A stretch of DNA of 64,000 bases from Polyporus tsugae. Lineage: Eukaryota; Basidiomycota; Agaricomycetes; Polyporales; Polyporaceae. Positions 1-12,946 of the stretch are shown piece after piece (the first letter of the stretch is position 1; every line of letters begins with the position of its first letter). The stretch covers positions 1,922,001-1,986,000 of the forward strand of contig JAHRBS010000002.1 of NCBI GenBank assembly GCA_024305745.1, in the 5' to 3' direction. The notes below the pieces were generated by a model. The model had not been told where the DNA came from. It saw nothing but the letters and a program-made list of their open reading frames with translations, and ran no database searches. Made by a program: the position numbers and the translations under genes.

Positions 1-20
1 ATATTCTCGCATTCGTGCAG

Positions 21-793
21 GCTATGAGACTGCGCGGTCAAAGCAGCTCCCGTTCCCTTTCACGAGATCTGTGACGGTCGACGTGATCGCCTCCTTCGGC
101 AACAAGTTGTGGAAGGACCTCGTTGGGACTGCGGGGTCAACCCCTTTTAAGATAACCAGCGTTCAGCTGTCGTTCTCGGGGATCGGGACGATGGAAGCCG
201 GGCAACGCAAGATCGAAGGATTCTTCTCAGCGCGTACGGCGTCTGACGACCAGAACGCCTCTGAGTCCGAAGTCGGGATAAGTGACTCCAACAGCAAACC
301 ACCTTCGAAACGCCCGATAAGCGACCCGAGCAAACCACCATCAAAGCGTCGACGGTCCGGCTCGAGCATCAACAACCCTCAAACGGCGAGTAGCAAGAGG
401 CACAACACCGGCGACCTTGAAGATCAGGACTCGAAGCGCGCGGCGCCCATACGGGATGAGCGGTACTCGTTCCTGTGCGAGAAATGCCATCAACGCATTT
501 GGCTATCAGACGCGCCTGCAGGATCAGAGGCCGGCGGTGATACGGATGGAAGTGGCGCAGGCGGCAATTCGATCGAGACTCTTGACAACGCGATCAGGGA
601 AGATGCCCTTGCGGCCCTGCGTCTGGAGCACGCTGATTTTCACTTTGCGGAGGAGCTCGCTGCTGCGGGGGATGATCGCGTCCCGAAGCGCGTCATTCGA
701 CCTGCAGACCGGCCGACGTCGACCGCCAAGAATCGACAGACGAAGGCGGCAAATCAGGGGATTGCCAAGTTTTTCAGCAGGAAGCAACGATAG
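21..793 (+). CDS. DNA polymerase eta (Rad30/POLH), C-terminal part
   Basis: Translesion polymerase that acts opposite UV photoproducts; only the last exon is inside the window. An acceptor (gtgcag) ends at 20, and the exon continues in frame upstream of the GTG at 71, giving residues typical of the Pol eta little-finger region (a YETARSKQLPFPF segment). Two PCNA-binding PIP-like boxes are visible: QRKIEGFF at about nt 203-226 and NQGIAKFF next to the C-terminus. Between them lies a UBZ-type zinc finger: a CEKC pair at about nt 476-487 and an H-x3-H pair ending near nt 643. A basic, Ser/Pro-rich linker with KRRR may be a nuclear localisation signal. Stop at 791-793. The catalytic domain lies beyond the left edge. 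Family assignment is firm from the module order PIP, UBZ, PIP. Confidence 0.85.
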
Positions 794-1345
794 CGTTGAC
801 TCTGGAGAATCAACGCGGGTCACCAAGGGGGGTGCGTGTATGCTAGGTAGGACTGTTGTGACAACATGATTGGTGGAGGAGCACAGGGTGGAGTCGGGTT
901 TGAATTGGTTGGTCGGCGAGTGCGAGAAAGGTTTACGGAAGTGATGCGCATTGTGAACGAGTTGGCTGGCAAATGACGGACAGAACATCAAATATATCAT
1001 GATGGCACTGCCACGGATGCAGTGGGGGTGGATTGAAGACAAGTCGCTCTGCACCGTCGTCGACTCGTCGCGCGCGGCCGTTCGCCTTCTCTTCGTTCTC
1101 CTTCTTCGCGTTCCTTTTCTTTCTTTCTTTCCCTTCGTTTTCTGGACTGGTTCCCCGTCTGCTCAGGTCAGACCCTTCGTTTCGACCACAGGCGCAGGAC
1201 GACCTTCAACTTTGCGGTTCTCAGCAAGTTTTGGCCAGTCTGTCCGGGACAGTTTGCTGCTTTGAGTCCTTTTTTGCCACCTCTTCGGTTTCTTATTTTG
1301 TCCTGCGCACCTTCTTTCGCTTTCGTCCAAGACCTGTCGAACACC
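794..1345. other. Intergenic region, polymerase eta to receptor gene
   Basis: No supported gene. Contains a pyrimidine-rich, CT/TTTC-repeat stretch around 1090-1145 and more T-rich sequence up to 1320. Such tracts are common just upstream of transcription starts in basidiomycetes, so this probably includes the promoter and 5' UTR of the downstream receptor gene. Confidence 0.5.
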
Positions 1346-3743
1346 ATGTCTGCTGTCCTTCCCACCACTGTAACAGCGCTCGTCTACAAGGATGGTCAGG
1401 CTCAAAGCCTCATCGTGAGTCTTTCTCCTCTCCCCCGCGTTCACTATCACGAGAATCCTGACGCACCGCTTCTCTCTAGGCCGTCGTTCTGTTTGCCACT
1501 ATCTCCCTGTTCGCAATCTCTGCCGTGTTCTTGCGCTACTCCTGGGAGCCGCTCGTCAACTTCCTCAAGCGCCGGCAGCTCAAGAACGGGCACCACTCCA
1601 AGGCGTTCTTCCACACTCAGTTCGGACTGTACATTGCGTCGCTGATGCTCAGCAATGCGTTGAGCAGCATCGGTATGATGGTAAATGGCCAGTGGGCGGC
1701 CGATAGAATTGTAACCGAAGGTACGTTTTCTCGCGTGTCCTAGCATTCGTGCAGGTGTACTGAAACGCATTTCATTACGTCAGGGACTCTCTGCAACGCG
1801 CAAGGTATGCCCAAGGATTGTAATGAGAGGATTGTGTGGAGAAAATGTGCTCACACGAATGTGGTAGGGATTCTTTCTCAGATTGGGGACACGGGAGGAG
1901 CCTACTTCTCCGGCACCATAGCGATTCACTCCTTCAACAGCCTTGTTTTCCGCAACAAGGTGCCAGGTTGGCTCTGCTTGGCTGCCACTATTTTCGGTTG
2001 GCTTGTGGCGATCCTCTTGGGTAAGTCTCTTGTTTTAAATGGGTGCTAACGTGATTCTTACCTGCGGCGTGTGCCTCAGCCGCTACGCCAACCTGGATCC
2101 TTCACTTGCCTTTCGGCCCTATTTATGGTATCAACGAGCTCTCCTGCGGAATCTCAATCGAGCACCCCATCTTTTCCGTCGTGCTTCGTCTGCTTCCGGT
2201 GAGCCGTCTACCGTTAGCACCCGTTTGCAGAGAGATTTACTGGTGATCCACCAGCTTCTCCTAGGCGCTGTCGTTTCTGTCATCTTCTACACGCTGCTTT
2301 TCCTGATACTTCGCGGCACGCTGTCGATCACGGACGGCATCAAGTTGAACCTGAACCGGTCCCACCGGTGGAGTACATCCAGTACTGCTACCGTGGAGTA
2401 CCAGCGCTTCATCGCTGCTGTTGCGAGGAGCATGCTGTGGTAGGTCGACCTACGGATGGTATGGATGTAATTATTGCTGATGTATCTGCCCTAGGTACCC
2501 TTTTGCCTACAACATTTTGCTCCTGCCCGAGATTATCGTCGGTCTTGCCAGGGCGTCAGGTATCGATGTGCCATTCCCTGCCTCTGTGTTCGCCACCGCC
2601 ACTGCGGCGTTGCTTGGTAAGTAGGTTATTATCGTTAGGAACTCCTATCCCTGACCAGGACCGCCAGGCACTGCCAATGTTCTGATACTCATTAACACGC
2701 TCCGCATCCTGCGTCCGTGGTTGGAGGGCAACGCCAGCAGCGAGAAGAAAGCCCGTGATGCGGACACGGAGAGCTTTTTCGCTGGTGGGAAGTCGCCCAT
2801 GGGATTCTCGCCCGACTCGCCCCAGAACCCTGAGAAGGCTTTCGTTTCTAAGCGCGAGAGCAAGAGCGAGTGGACCCCACCCGCGCGCACCATCGCCAAG
2901 CCTGCATCTCAGCTCGGCGCATCTGTTGCTCGCAGCCTCAGCCGTGTCAGCCGTCATATTTCGATGAAGCGCAAGGAGACCCACCTCAACCCCATGATTG
3001 AAGTTGCGCGGCCCATCACTCCCGTGGCTGAGTTGAATGCGATGATAACCGTGCCGGAGCCCACTGCCAGGAAGCCGACTCTGCCATCCTCCCCTCGTCT
3101 CGGCCTCCCTGCACCCCGCCGCGACACGCGGTCGCCCCTCATCAGGCAGCCCACTATTGACGTCGAGCCGCCCTTCACCACGATCACGCTGAAGACTCCG
3201 GAGCTCCCGAAGAGGCAAGCGTCGACCAAGACCAGCTCTCGCGAAAGCACCACGACCGACTCTCTGCTGTCCATGTACCTCTCCCGCACACCTCAGCAGG
3301 AGGAGATGGACAAGCCTGCGCCGCCCCCCAAGTCACTCTCTAAGCCTCGCCCCCCGCCCATGCCGCTCTCCGCGCGCCCGTCCATGGATGGCCAAGACTC
3401 GGCCGCTGCTTCGCCTCTCCCCTCCGTGCGCTCCGCCCGCGTCCCTGTCAAGTACGGCATAATGCCCGGGGCTAAGGAGGCGTTCGCGAGCGACGAGTGG
3501 GCGGAGCGCGTCCGCCGTGGCGCGGCCGGCGCATCGAGCACGAAGACGATCAAGGACGAGCGCCGCCGCTCGCGCTCGCTCGACCTCGTCGCTGGTACCC
3601 CGGCGAGCGCCGTGCGCACCCCCATGTACAGCAGCAGCACGCTCGGCGTCCAGACCCCGAGCCACGCTCGCGGCGGGAGCCTGAGCGCAGTCCCTGTGCG
3701 CACCCCCGCGTCAGCGGTGGCGCGCCGGGCGGGCTACCCCTGA
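1346..3743 (+). CDS. Seven-transmembrane receptor, Git3/cAMP-receptor-like GPCR
   Basis: Exons 1346-1414, 1480-1720, 1784-1804, 1868-2020, 2080-2198, 2255-2439, 2495-2616, 2668-3743 join to 661 aa. The first ~300 residues carry about seven hydrophobic helices, including AVVLFATISLFAISAVF near the start and a late segment MLWYPFAYNILLLPEIIVGL followed by NVLILINTLRILRPW. This pattern resembles fungal Git3/Gpr1-type glucose or nutrient receptors that signal through G-alpha to cAMP/PKA. The remaining ~350 residues form a long Ser/Pro/Arg-rich cytoplasmic tail with many possible phosphorylation sites and proline runs, encoded by one exon. The start fits a CACC-ATG context. Ligand unknown; family call by topology and local motifs, not by search. 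A Ras gene lies 6 kb downstream but is probably unrelated in regulation. Confidence 0.75.
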
Positions 3744-6700
3744 ATGGAGTTGAGCGATGCGCATGCTTTCTGACGAACCCCCCTCGCTTTGGAACCCTGG
3801 AGACGGATGGGATACTTCTCCGTGCAGCAGCCGACATGATCCGCGCCCGTTCTCCTCCCGTCCTCAAAACACCACAGCCGCATACGGCCCTTCGCCCGTC
3901 CCCGCCTGTCCCCCATGCGCAGTGAACCCTGCGATGAGATATGATTTCGGGGATGGAGCCATGCCCTACGCACCAGCCAGAAACACTTTGTACTGTACGT
4001 TCCCAGGCCATCTCGGACCTTTCCCCCCAGTCTCTTTGCTACCGCCCCCCACGAACTTCTTCCTTGCCCTTTGTCCGCTCCCGGGACGCTCGGGGCGTGG
4101 CCAGCTCCTGTGTCCCGGGACGCGTTGACGTTTTTAACCCCCATCTCTTCTTCTTCGTTCTGTAATGTGTTAGCTGGACTGTGCGTTATGGACGTGGAGG
4201 ACCACGGGCGCGGCAAAGATTGTGCTACATCAGACCTGTAGTCGACACCCCCTCCCTCCCTCGACTCGCTGCTGCACGCTCGTTTATATGTGAATATGAT
4301 GTACTTCTAGCGCCTGATTTTCGCGCGTGTTTTGCATACACGTCGGACCCATCTCGACAAGTGGGATAGGGACTGGCTGACACGAGTTTGCATTCCGAAA
4401 TATCTGGATGGACTCGGAAGACAGAGCGATGGGACCGGCCCTCGTGGCAGGGTCAAGCACGACTGTCAGAGACGAGCAGCGGTGCGACAGAAGACAAACT
4501 CTCATGGCAGACATTGTTCCCATTGCGTCCTCGTCTCCGAATGCGCTCGCATTGCTCATGAATTTCCGCACCTTGCACAGGCTACCGTGAAGGCCGAGAT
4601 CGAGACATACCGTATAACTCTGCGCAGCAGTGCAGCACGCTGGGATCCTAGAAGGGGAGACGCCGCTAGCTGTCCCAGTCAAACCGTACGTTGTTCTAGA
4701 CGAGCCAGGTACTTGCTGTGGTCGACCGCGCGCGAAGACGAAGCAGGCATGTGTTGCGACCTGCAGTGGCATGCAGCCACACAGCGCGATCCTGGCCCGG
4801 GATTTGACACTTGGCAGCGTTCATCAGCATTAGGCATATGCATACGGTATGACCCGCACTACTTACTTATCGTTTACTGCACTAGGAGTAGTAAAGTAAA
4901 GTAATTATTAATGAGTGTTGATGTGGAGGTGTATGTTCATACCAAACTAGTCTTGGTCCGTACAGACCACTTACCCCCACCTATGACACTTCGGACATCT
5001 CCGAGTCACGTGCTGATATCTCCCTTTGTCTACACGTCAACACCAACAAACAACGCGGGTCCCAAACGCGTTGTCATTTCGATCGTTCTTGAAATGCCAT
5101 TCATCCCATGTTCTCTCAAACCTCCTCGGGAGCTCCAGAACACGGCCCCCACCCAAAACATGTTTATCTGCGACATCCAGCGAGGTGGCGCCGATCTTAA
5201 CAGGCTAGGAAGTCTCTATTCGGGCTTCTGCAACACGGTCTACCCTTCTCCATGCCCCCCGCCTTGCCAACCCAACGGGACCACGCCAGGCGAGTACTTC
5301 CCCGCGTGCTGAGCATGACTTATCCAGATCCCCGATGCCTTTCACTCGAGTCGCGCCGCAAGTCCCCGAATGCTCGCATGCATCTTGCTCAGCTCGTCGC
5401 GACTGTTGTCCCCCGTTCTCGATGTACAGCGCTAGCATGCTCCAGCCACACATCAGCGTGCGTGCGCTGTCCCCCAAAGAGTACACCTGCGACTGTGATG
5501 CAATGTCGCAATTCGAAAATCTGGGAAGCACCCGCTCCCTCGATATACCAAGTAGTATGAAGGCGAAAAGGTGTTGGAAATATATAGCAGTGACACTCAA
5601 TTGAGTTCCCTGGTCCTGGACCCTCATGTTTAGCACCGCAATGTATGCATTCGGGCAAAATACATGTTCCTTTGTCTCGCGCAGTTTGTGGAATGTGCAC
5701 CAACAATACTATTTCGTTGTCACCCTCCAATCTGTATGGATGACGGTGACCCGTTCTGAGCCCATCATGTCAGCAGGTTTACGATGTCCGTAAGCAAGTT
5801 TACGGGCAGGCGCCGAAATACGCAATATCATTGGCTCATGAGCGACTTAGCGCCGAAGCTGGTCTCCAAGTGTCATAGGGGGGGGTAACCGACGTGTAGG
5901 GGAGCAGACCATATACTAATAGATCGACTGTCATCTATATCAGGATATGGTCGGCTACGGAGACTAATACCAAACCCCTCCCACGTGAACGTGCGCCGGA
6001 CGGTTTTGGTATGAGACTAGTGGAGGTGTGCAAATCCGGCGCGCCGCATGATGGACTATGATGAATTAAGTAAATGACCGGGGGAGGGGGGTTGCCGAGT
6101 GCGACCTTGCGGGATGCAGAATGAGAATCTAACTTGGTGGGGCCCAGATCTAAGGAGAATGATGATCTGCATGGGTCAACCAGTCACAGTCCGCGTGGGC
6201 CGTTCGCGTTCAGCTTAGTCGGTGGCTGCCGTCGTCGTCACCGTATGTATGTACCTCGTGAACCACTGACCATCGACAGGCGACAGCCCTGTGAGAACAC
6301 ACCGCACATCCTTTCGCATGTACTGTAGAATGATGAGAGAGATCTGCGACGAGCCGGAGCAGTCACCCAGGAGCAGCAGGGAGCATGCCTTCGAGTGCGT
6401 ACTTAGTTGTACAATCCGATTGTACAGTATCATGACGAATACGAAGGCGACGTCTGGGCGAGGAGGTGGCCATATATATACATTAACCGTCAGCCCTGGG
6501 GCAAGAGGGGTGCGAAAGCAAGTTTTCCGACACCGACCTCGAAAGTACTAGGGACCCCGGAAACCGGGGGGAGGGAGGGGGGACCCCCCTTAGCCGATGA
6601 TTAGCGCTGATGGAAGCGAGAGGCTGGATATTCACCGCCGTGAGCTTGCCGCGAGCTACTTACTGTTGGTGCGCGAGTTGCGTTAAGTTGATAGACCTGC

Positions 6701-6938
6701 AATGCGAAGGAGTGTATATAGTTGCTTTGTATAACATGTGTATGAATATGATACAATTAGAATATTGTAGCTTTCCGATTAGTATTAAAGCAGAATATAA
6801 GCACGCGATCCACTGGAGTCCGAGTCTGGCACCGACTCGGAGTGGGAAGAGCCACTGACAAGTTGCCGCAACGGTCAGCCTAGGCCATTCTGGTTCCTCA
6901 AAACACTCACCAAATAGCTAGTTTCGAAGGCGGCGCAT
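3744..6938. other. Gene-poor region downstream of the receptor gene
   Basis: The first few hundred bases are C-rich and probably 3' UTR. After that I see only short, mutually overlapping ORFs without recognisable domains, scattered stops and no consistent splice architecture. A G-rich stretch occurs at 6550-6595. It may be eroded transposon sequence, but I find no terminal repeats. Confidence 0.4.
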
Positions 6939-7388
6939 TCACTTCAGCTTGGCAGTAAGGTCCGTAGACGATGCTGCACGTTTAAGGCTGCAGAGCCATG
7001 GACGCATCTTATCTTCAGGGACTCCGAGACGTAATTCCTCCTCGCGGGAGATGTGTGATGCTGTGAGGAGACGGTCTGGCACAATGGTACCGTCGCGGAT
7101 CCCATCCGGAGAGTACCCGGGATGCTCCCTCCAAATGTGCTCTGGCATATTGTACTTCCAGATCACGATACAAAATTTGCCTACCTTACAGGTGCATCCA
7201 GGGATTGTGCAGATAATTGGGGTGTTCGTAGATGGCATAGTCGACGTCGATGTGAGGCTGGGCTTGTATTGAAAGTTGTGTGCATGAGTGCACTCTCCTT
7301 CTGCCAGTGCTTGCGGAGCCTTCCCAGATGTTAGGTGGATGTGCTCGCAGGATTTGATACCTGCGCGGCCACAAAACCCACAGGGCAT
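6939..7388 (-). pseudogene. Relic of an Agaricomycete zinc-finger-like repeat protein
   Basis: Open frame of 149 aa starting MPCGFCGRAG. It shows a CxxC pair near the N-terminus, a second Cys cluster (CTIPGCTC), and a WKYNMPEHIWREHPGYSPDG segment with two spaced His, followed by a short acidic-helical piece (EEELRLGVPE). I recall closely similar PCGFCGRSG...WKYN...H..HPG modules as a dispersed repetitive family in polypore genomes, often as fragments; this is memory, not a search. No flanking exons, promoter or partner domain can be seen, so it is probably a fragment of a larger, perhaps mobile, gene. Confidence 0.45.
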
Positions 7389-9837
7389 GGACGAAGCAAC
7401 CTGAATAAATAGAAATTAAGCTTGGGACGAGCGAAAATAATTGTAGGACTCCTAGTGAACATTTTTGTCCGGCACGTCCAGACGAGCCTGAATAGGCTGT
7501 CCAAGTGCTATGTCGCTGAAAGGGCCATTGTATCGTGAGGGGACGGCATCCGTGAACGCGAGAGGGATGTCGAAGCTTGGGCCGCGGTCCAGGGTGCCGT
7601 AGCTAGGATCCATCCACCTCTAAGGGTATAGACCTAGCCAGACAGGTGTTGCCAGAGATAGAATAAAAGATTGTAAAGTAGTATGTATTAAAAGAGGGTG
7701 GTAGTCCGCCTCCCTGTGCTCTAAGCGGGGAGAGTGAGGTATCGAGTGCGAAGCGAGACGCGTCTCAATGGGGTCGGGCGGTAAAACGACGCGTTAGTCA
7801 CGTGCTCTACAGTCCTAGTCCCACGACGAGACAACACCATTTTATAAACCTCCCGCTCGCATTCCAGGCTCAAAAACATTCCAGGCTTGTATATTGAGTC
7901 TACTACACACAGTATACTGAATATCTCACAAATATGTATGAGGTAACTTGAGTTTCGCAAGTCTCCTCTCAAAAGTCGCGATCAAGGACCTCGGACACCA
8001 GTTGGGGGGGGGGGGGTCAAGGAGAGGTCGGTGTACCCGATTCAGATCTTGCCCCCCTCTTGCCCTGGGGCATGGGATCCGCGGAGCTATTAGGGAGTGA
8101 TCGCAGATGGAGCTCCTAAACCAGGGACCACAACATTCGATGGGTCGGGGACCGCGGGAGGCTTCGCCAACATCTAACGCGATCCTTGAGCCGTGTGTGC
8201 CCGGAATCCTGAAGAGGCATTGCAGGTATGAATGTCAGGAAAACGGTCTCGGGATGTTGTCAAGAAGGCGATGGTAGAAGACGCTTGGCACACTTCCTTT
8301 CCTTCCCTGGCGGACCGTCGTTCAGTTCGTCAACATGAGCGCAGGCGACTGAGATGGTAGCTCGGGCCTCAAGCCTCAAGCTTCTATGTAATATCCGAAG
8401 GTGAAGACATGCCACCGTTGTCTGGCCACGGAGTTATGTACTGCGAAGTCTCTACCACGCATCGCCAGCTGAGCCCTGAAGTGTCTGGACTTCTGTATAG
8501 CGTGGGCCATTCATTAGACGTACGGCAAGTCCCATGTGGAGATGTCGAAGTACTTCTGCAGCGACCTCTCAGTGTAAGAGGCAGTGCATGTACTGGATAT
8601 GATGATTCACAGCTTGACCCTGACTGGCAGTGACTTAACCTAATGTGATTCAGACTCAGAGTCAACGTGTTACGTGATTGCGCAATTGGATGTCGAACAA
8701 TCTTGAAGCTTGAAAGCTTGAAGCGCGGTATGAGGGACTAGTAGGCCGTTTCTGTACTCTTACGTAGGGATCTGCACGAGACCTGATAATCGTTTCGTTC
8801 ATGCATCTGCACGTGAACGTTCAGATCAAGTGCGTTGAGCGGAGGATCTCATGAACCCAACAAGCATCAAGCGCGATGCGTCATCAGACTCGTAACCAGT
8901 CCCCACGATGCACCGTGCGTGGGTCGTGCTTATTCCGAGAGGCAGGGGACAGGATTTTGTGGGGGGATGGTGTGGTGTCTGCGGATACGGTGCCGTAAGT
9001 AATTCCCCCACCAAGGCGTCTAGCGTCGAGACTAATGCGTCATACCCTCCGAGGCTATTCGGGAGGCTGAAGCACAAGCCCGAGGGTAAAACGTCCTGCG
9101 TGCATGAGACGCTGCGACGCTGCGTTGGAACAACCTTGTGACGCGTCGGAAGGCGGAATGTCAAGGCAGTCAGTGATATAGATGATGGACACTGTACAGC
9201 CCGCTAAGTCCCTGCCGCCCTCGTTCTTCGAAATTCGGACGTCGCCAGTGGTACCTGCGCGAACTTCGGGCGACGACAGAAGCTCCTTGGGTTGCGAATA
9301 CAGGCAAGTAACCCGCGCAGGTTTGCCCATTTTCGACAACTTCGGGATGCTGTTCAGGAGATATCGGAAGCACGAGAGGAGTCCGGAGAAGGCAGGTTCC
9401 ATCTGACTCTGAGGAATCAAGATGGAACAGCTTGTTGGCATCATGCACCCTCGGAGTCTGTGCGGTACGAAAGGGCAAGTAGCTCAAACAGGACGAGACC
9501 ACTCGCGAAATAAGGGGCAATGCTGTAAGAGAATGCTGTCCGCCTGCCAGTCAAATATGTCATTGGCAAAGTAAGTAGGGCGGGTTTAGGAGAGTGTTTG
9601 GAGGAGGGGTACAATTAATGTCGAGAGCATCATCGAAAGCGGGATCAGCCGATAGCCAAGGAGGCGGAGGCGCCCACGGGGTCAAGGCGCGTGTTTGGAC
9701 GTATTTGTACCTCCGCCGACGGGGAGAAGGGGGCGCTTCCAGTTCTCTGTCCCTCGTCCTCTTTCGACGGATCACCTCCCTCCCCTTATATTCCCGTTCC
9801 AAATACCCCTTCTCCCCGTTATCCTCCTTTTCCAGCC
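7389..9837. other. Gene-poor region upstream of the Ras gene
   Basis: No supported coding region. A homopolymer of 13 G sits at 8004-8016. ORFs at 8384-8665 and 9055-9444 have no recognisable domain and no splice context. The last ~150 bases before 9838 are pyrimidine-rich (CCTC/TTCC tracts) and are likely the Ras promoter and 5' UTR. Confidence 0.4.
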
Positions 9838-10898
<1,061 letters not shown>

Positions 10899-12946
10899 AT
10901 CTCCCACACCCTCACTATCCCCGCCCTCTTCCTGCTTCCCTGCGTTACCTTATTACCACCCCCTATGCCGGCCGTCTCGTTCGTAGCATTCTCTTGTCCC
11001 GGATTATCATCTCATCGATCTGCTCTTCTGTTCTATGTAATCGTCTCTGCCTCTGTTCTGTTTTCTTCACTCTCATATCTCATCTGACCACCGACGTCGC
11101 CATTAACATCGTCAATCTTATCATTCTGTCTCTGGTTGCTGCCATTCGTGGGTGCCGATTCGCACGCCAGTCCATTCCTGTCGTTACTCGCAGTCTCAAT
11201 TTCCCCTTTCTCTGTCCTCTTGTTTTCTCCATCCTTCGTCATGATTTCTGCGTTCCGTGAGAGTGTGCTACTCCATATGTCCGGATTCACGGATCTCTAT
11301 TCCATTCCATTACATCTGCTTCTGAGTCCTGTAGCCTCCCGCCACAGGCTTTATACCGGGGGTTAGCTGCACTGGCGAGCACGTTGTACATGCTCGTCCG
11401 AGCGGCGTTGGCGTACATGCAACCGACCCACACCCCGGTGACCACACGTATGTCCCGGGTCGTGCGCAGCTGTCCGGCATGCTGATGTGTTTGACGGTTG
11501 AATGAGATGAGATGAAGGGACATCTCGGCATGTCTATTGAAGCTCGGGTATAAGATAAGTGTGTGGTTCTCGGATGTTCAATTTTTAAGCATTGGACGCG
11601 CGACGTCGACTGCCACAAGGAGATCGGTGTCGTGTGGGGGGTGACGATGCCGCTTGTACTGTTCTCCCGCCTTGTCCTTGGTCGACGTCCACCACCCACA
11701 TGGTACACGCACGGCTGTCTGTCTCTCGGTGGATGAAGTGTAACGGTTTGACCTGCATGGAATGCGCCTTTTCCTTAGGTGGGCCCGCTGTCAGATTGCC
11801 GAACAGGATCCTTGACCCGAACCGACTGGCATTTCTTCCCGGTTCATAGCTCTGACTGCAATAGACAAATTTTCTACCCGCGTACGTATGGTAAGTCCAG
11901 CACCATCGGTCGAACTCCTGAAAGCGTCGATTGACGACGTCATGGACGAGGTTGCGTGCCGCTTCGAAGTCAACTTAGCTTGAACCTTGCAGTTACCGGC
12001 AGAACAAACTATAACTATATCCTCTGCTCGAGCCGCTGCATGGAACAGGCCGACGACGCCAGCCTTTGCGAAATCATGTTCTCGCGGAGGCTTGCGGGTC
12101 TTCCCTCGGTCCCCTCGCTATTTTCGCGACTCGCGCGCCGCTCAAACCGCGCACACTGCTCCGCTCCGAGCTCGAGAAGGGCGAGAAGGCACCTCTTTTC
12201 CGCTGTGCGCCGGGCTTTCTGTCCGGCATTCTGGAGGAAGTGGAAGTGGAAGCCTCGGGCACACGGCCGTGGGTCGCGGGTGAGCTGGCTGACTTCGCAC
12301 AGATCAGTTGGGAGAAAGCGTCGGTGCCTGCCGCCGGATCCGAGTCGCCACTCAAACTTGTGCCCGGCACTTAGGATTCGATCGGCTTGTTCCCAGCAGG
12401 CCACGACGCCCGAGAGGATGCGTGTGAGGTATACTTGGCAGACAGGTTTACTGCTGCCGACGTCTGGCCTCGGACGATCTGTTACGGTGCGTGGATCTAC
12501 ATATATCGATATCATCACGGTGGTGATGTGTAACACAGGAGTGGAAGCTGATCTTCCGCGAACTAGGCTTGCAGATTCCTCGTACTGAGTGATCATGGCT
12601 CGGAGCGTGGGTGGTGAATGGACCACCAGAGGCCCACTATTCATCTAGGGGGATTTCGGGTTGCACAACGGGTTGCACAACTATAGATGTACTCCGACCC
12701 GGTTGGTGTCGACGTGCACGGTGCACGGCCAGGGCCCGAAGCATCCCTTACGGCCTCGATGTTCTCAACGGGGGTTTTAGCATGCGCTTCTTCGCGTAGC
12801 CCCCTCAGGGGCCCGGTGCAAACACCGGTGTCCGCCATCTTGCTTCGGGATGGTTTTGTTAGGAGTATAAGGGTTATGCTCGCGGGACTCGCTAGATCCT
12901 TTCAGTGGAGCTCGCGGTCCCAGCCTAGCAGAGTCCGGACCACGCC
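10899..12946. other. Intergenic region, Ras to DUF6533 gene
   Basis: The first ~300 bases are CT-rich and look like the Ras 3' UTR. A GC-rich island at 12060-12375 is open in several frames on both strands (for example 12066-12374 plus, 102 aa), but no frame shows a domain or clear splice partner. Nothing else is supported. Confidence 0.4.

Noticed and set aside
8004..8016. Poly-G run as a possible regulatory G-quadruplex
   Set aside because: A single homopolymer in a gene desert with no nearby promoter; may also be affected by sequencing error.
12060..12375. 102-aa frame in a GC-rich island upstream of the DUF6533 gene
   Set aside because: All three plus frames and at least one minus frame are open here, as expected from GC richness; no domain, start context or splice partner was found.
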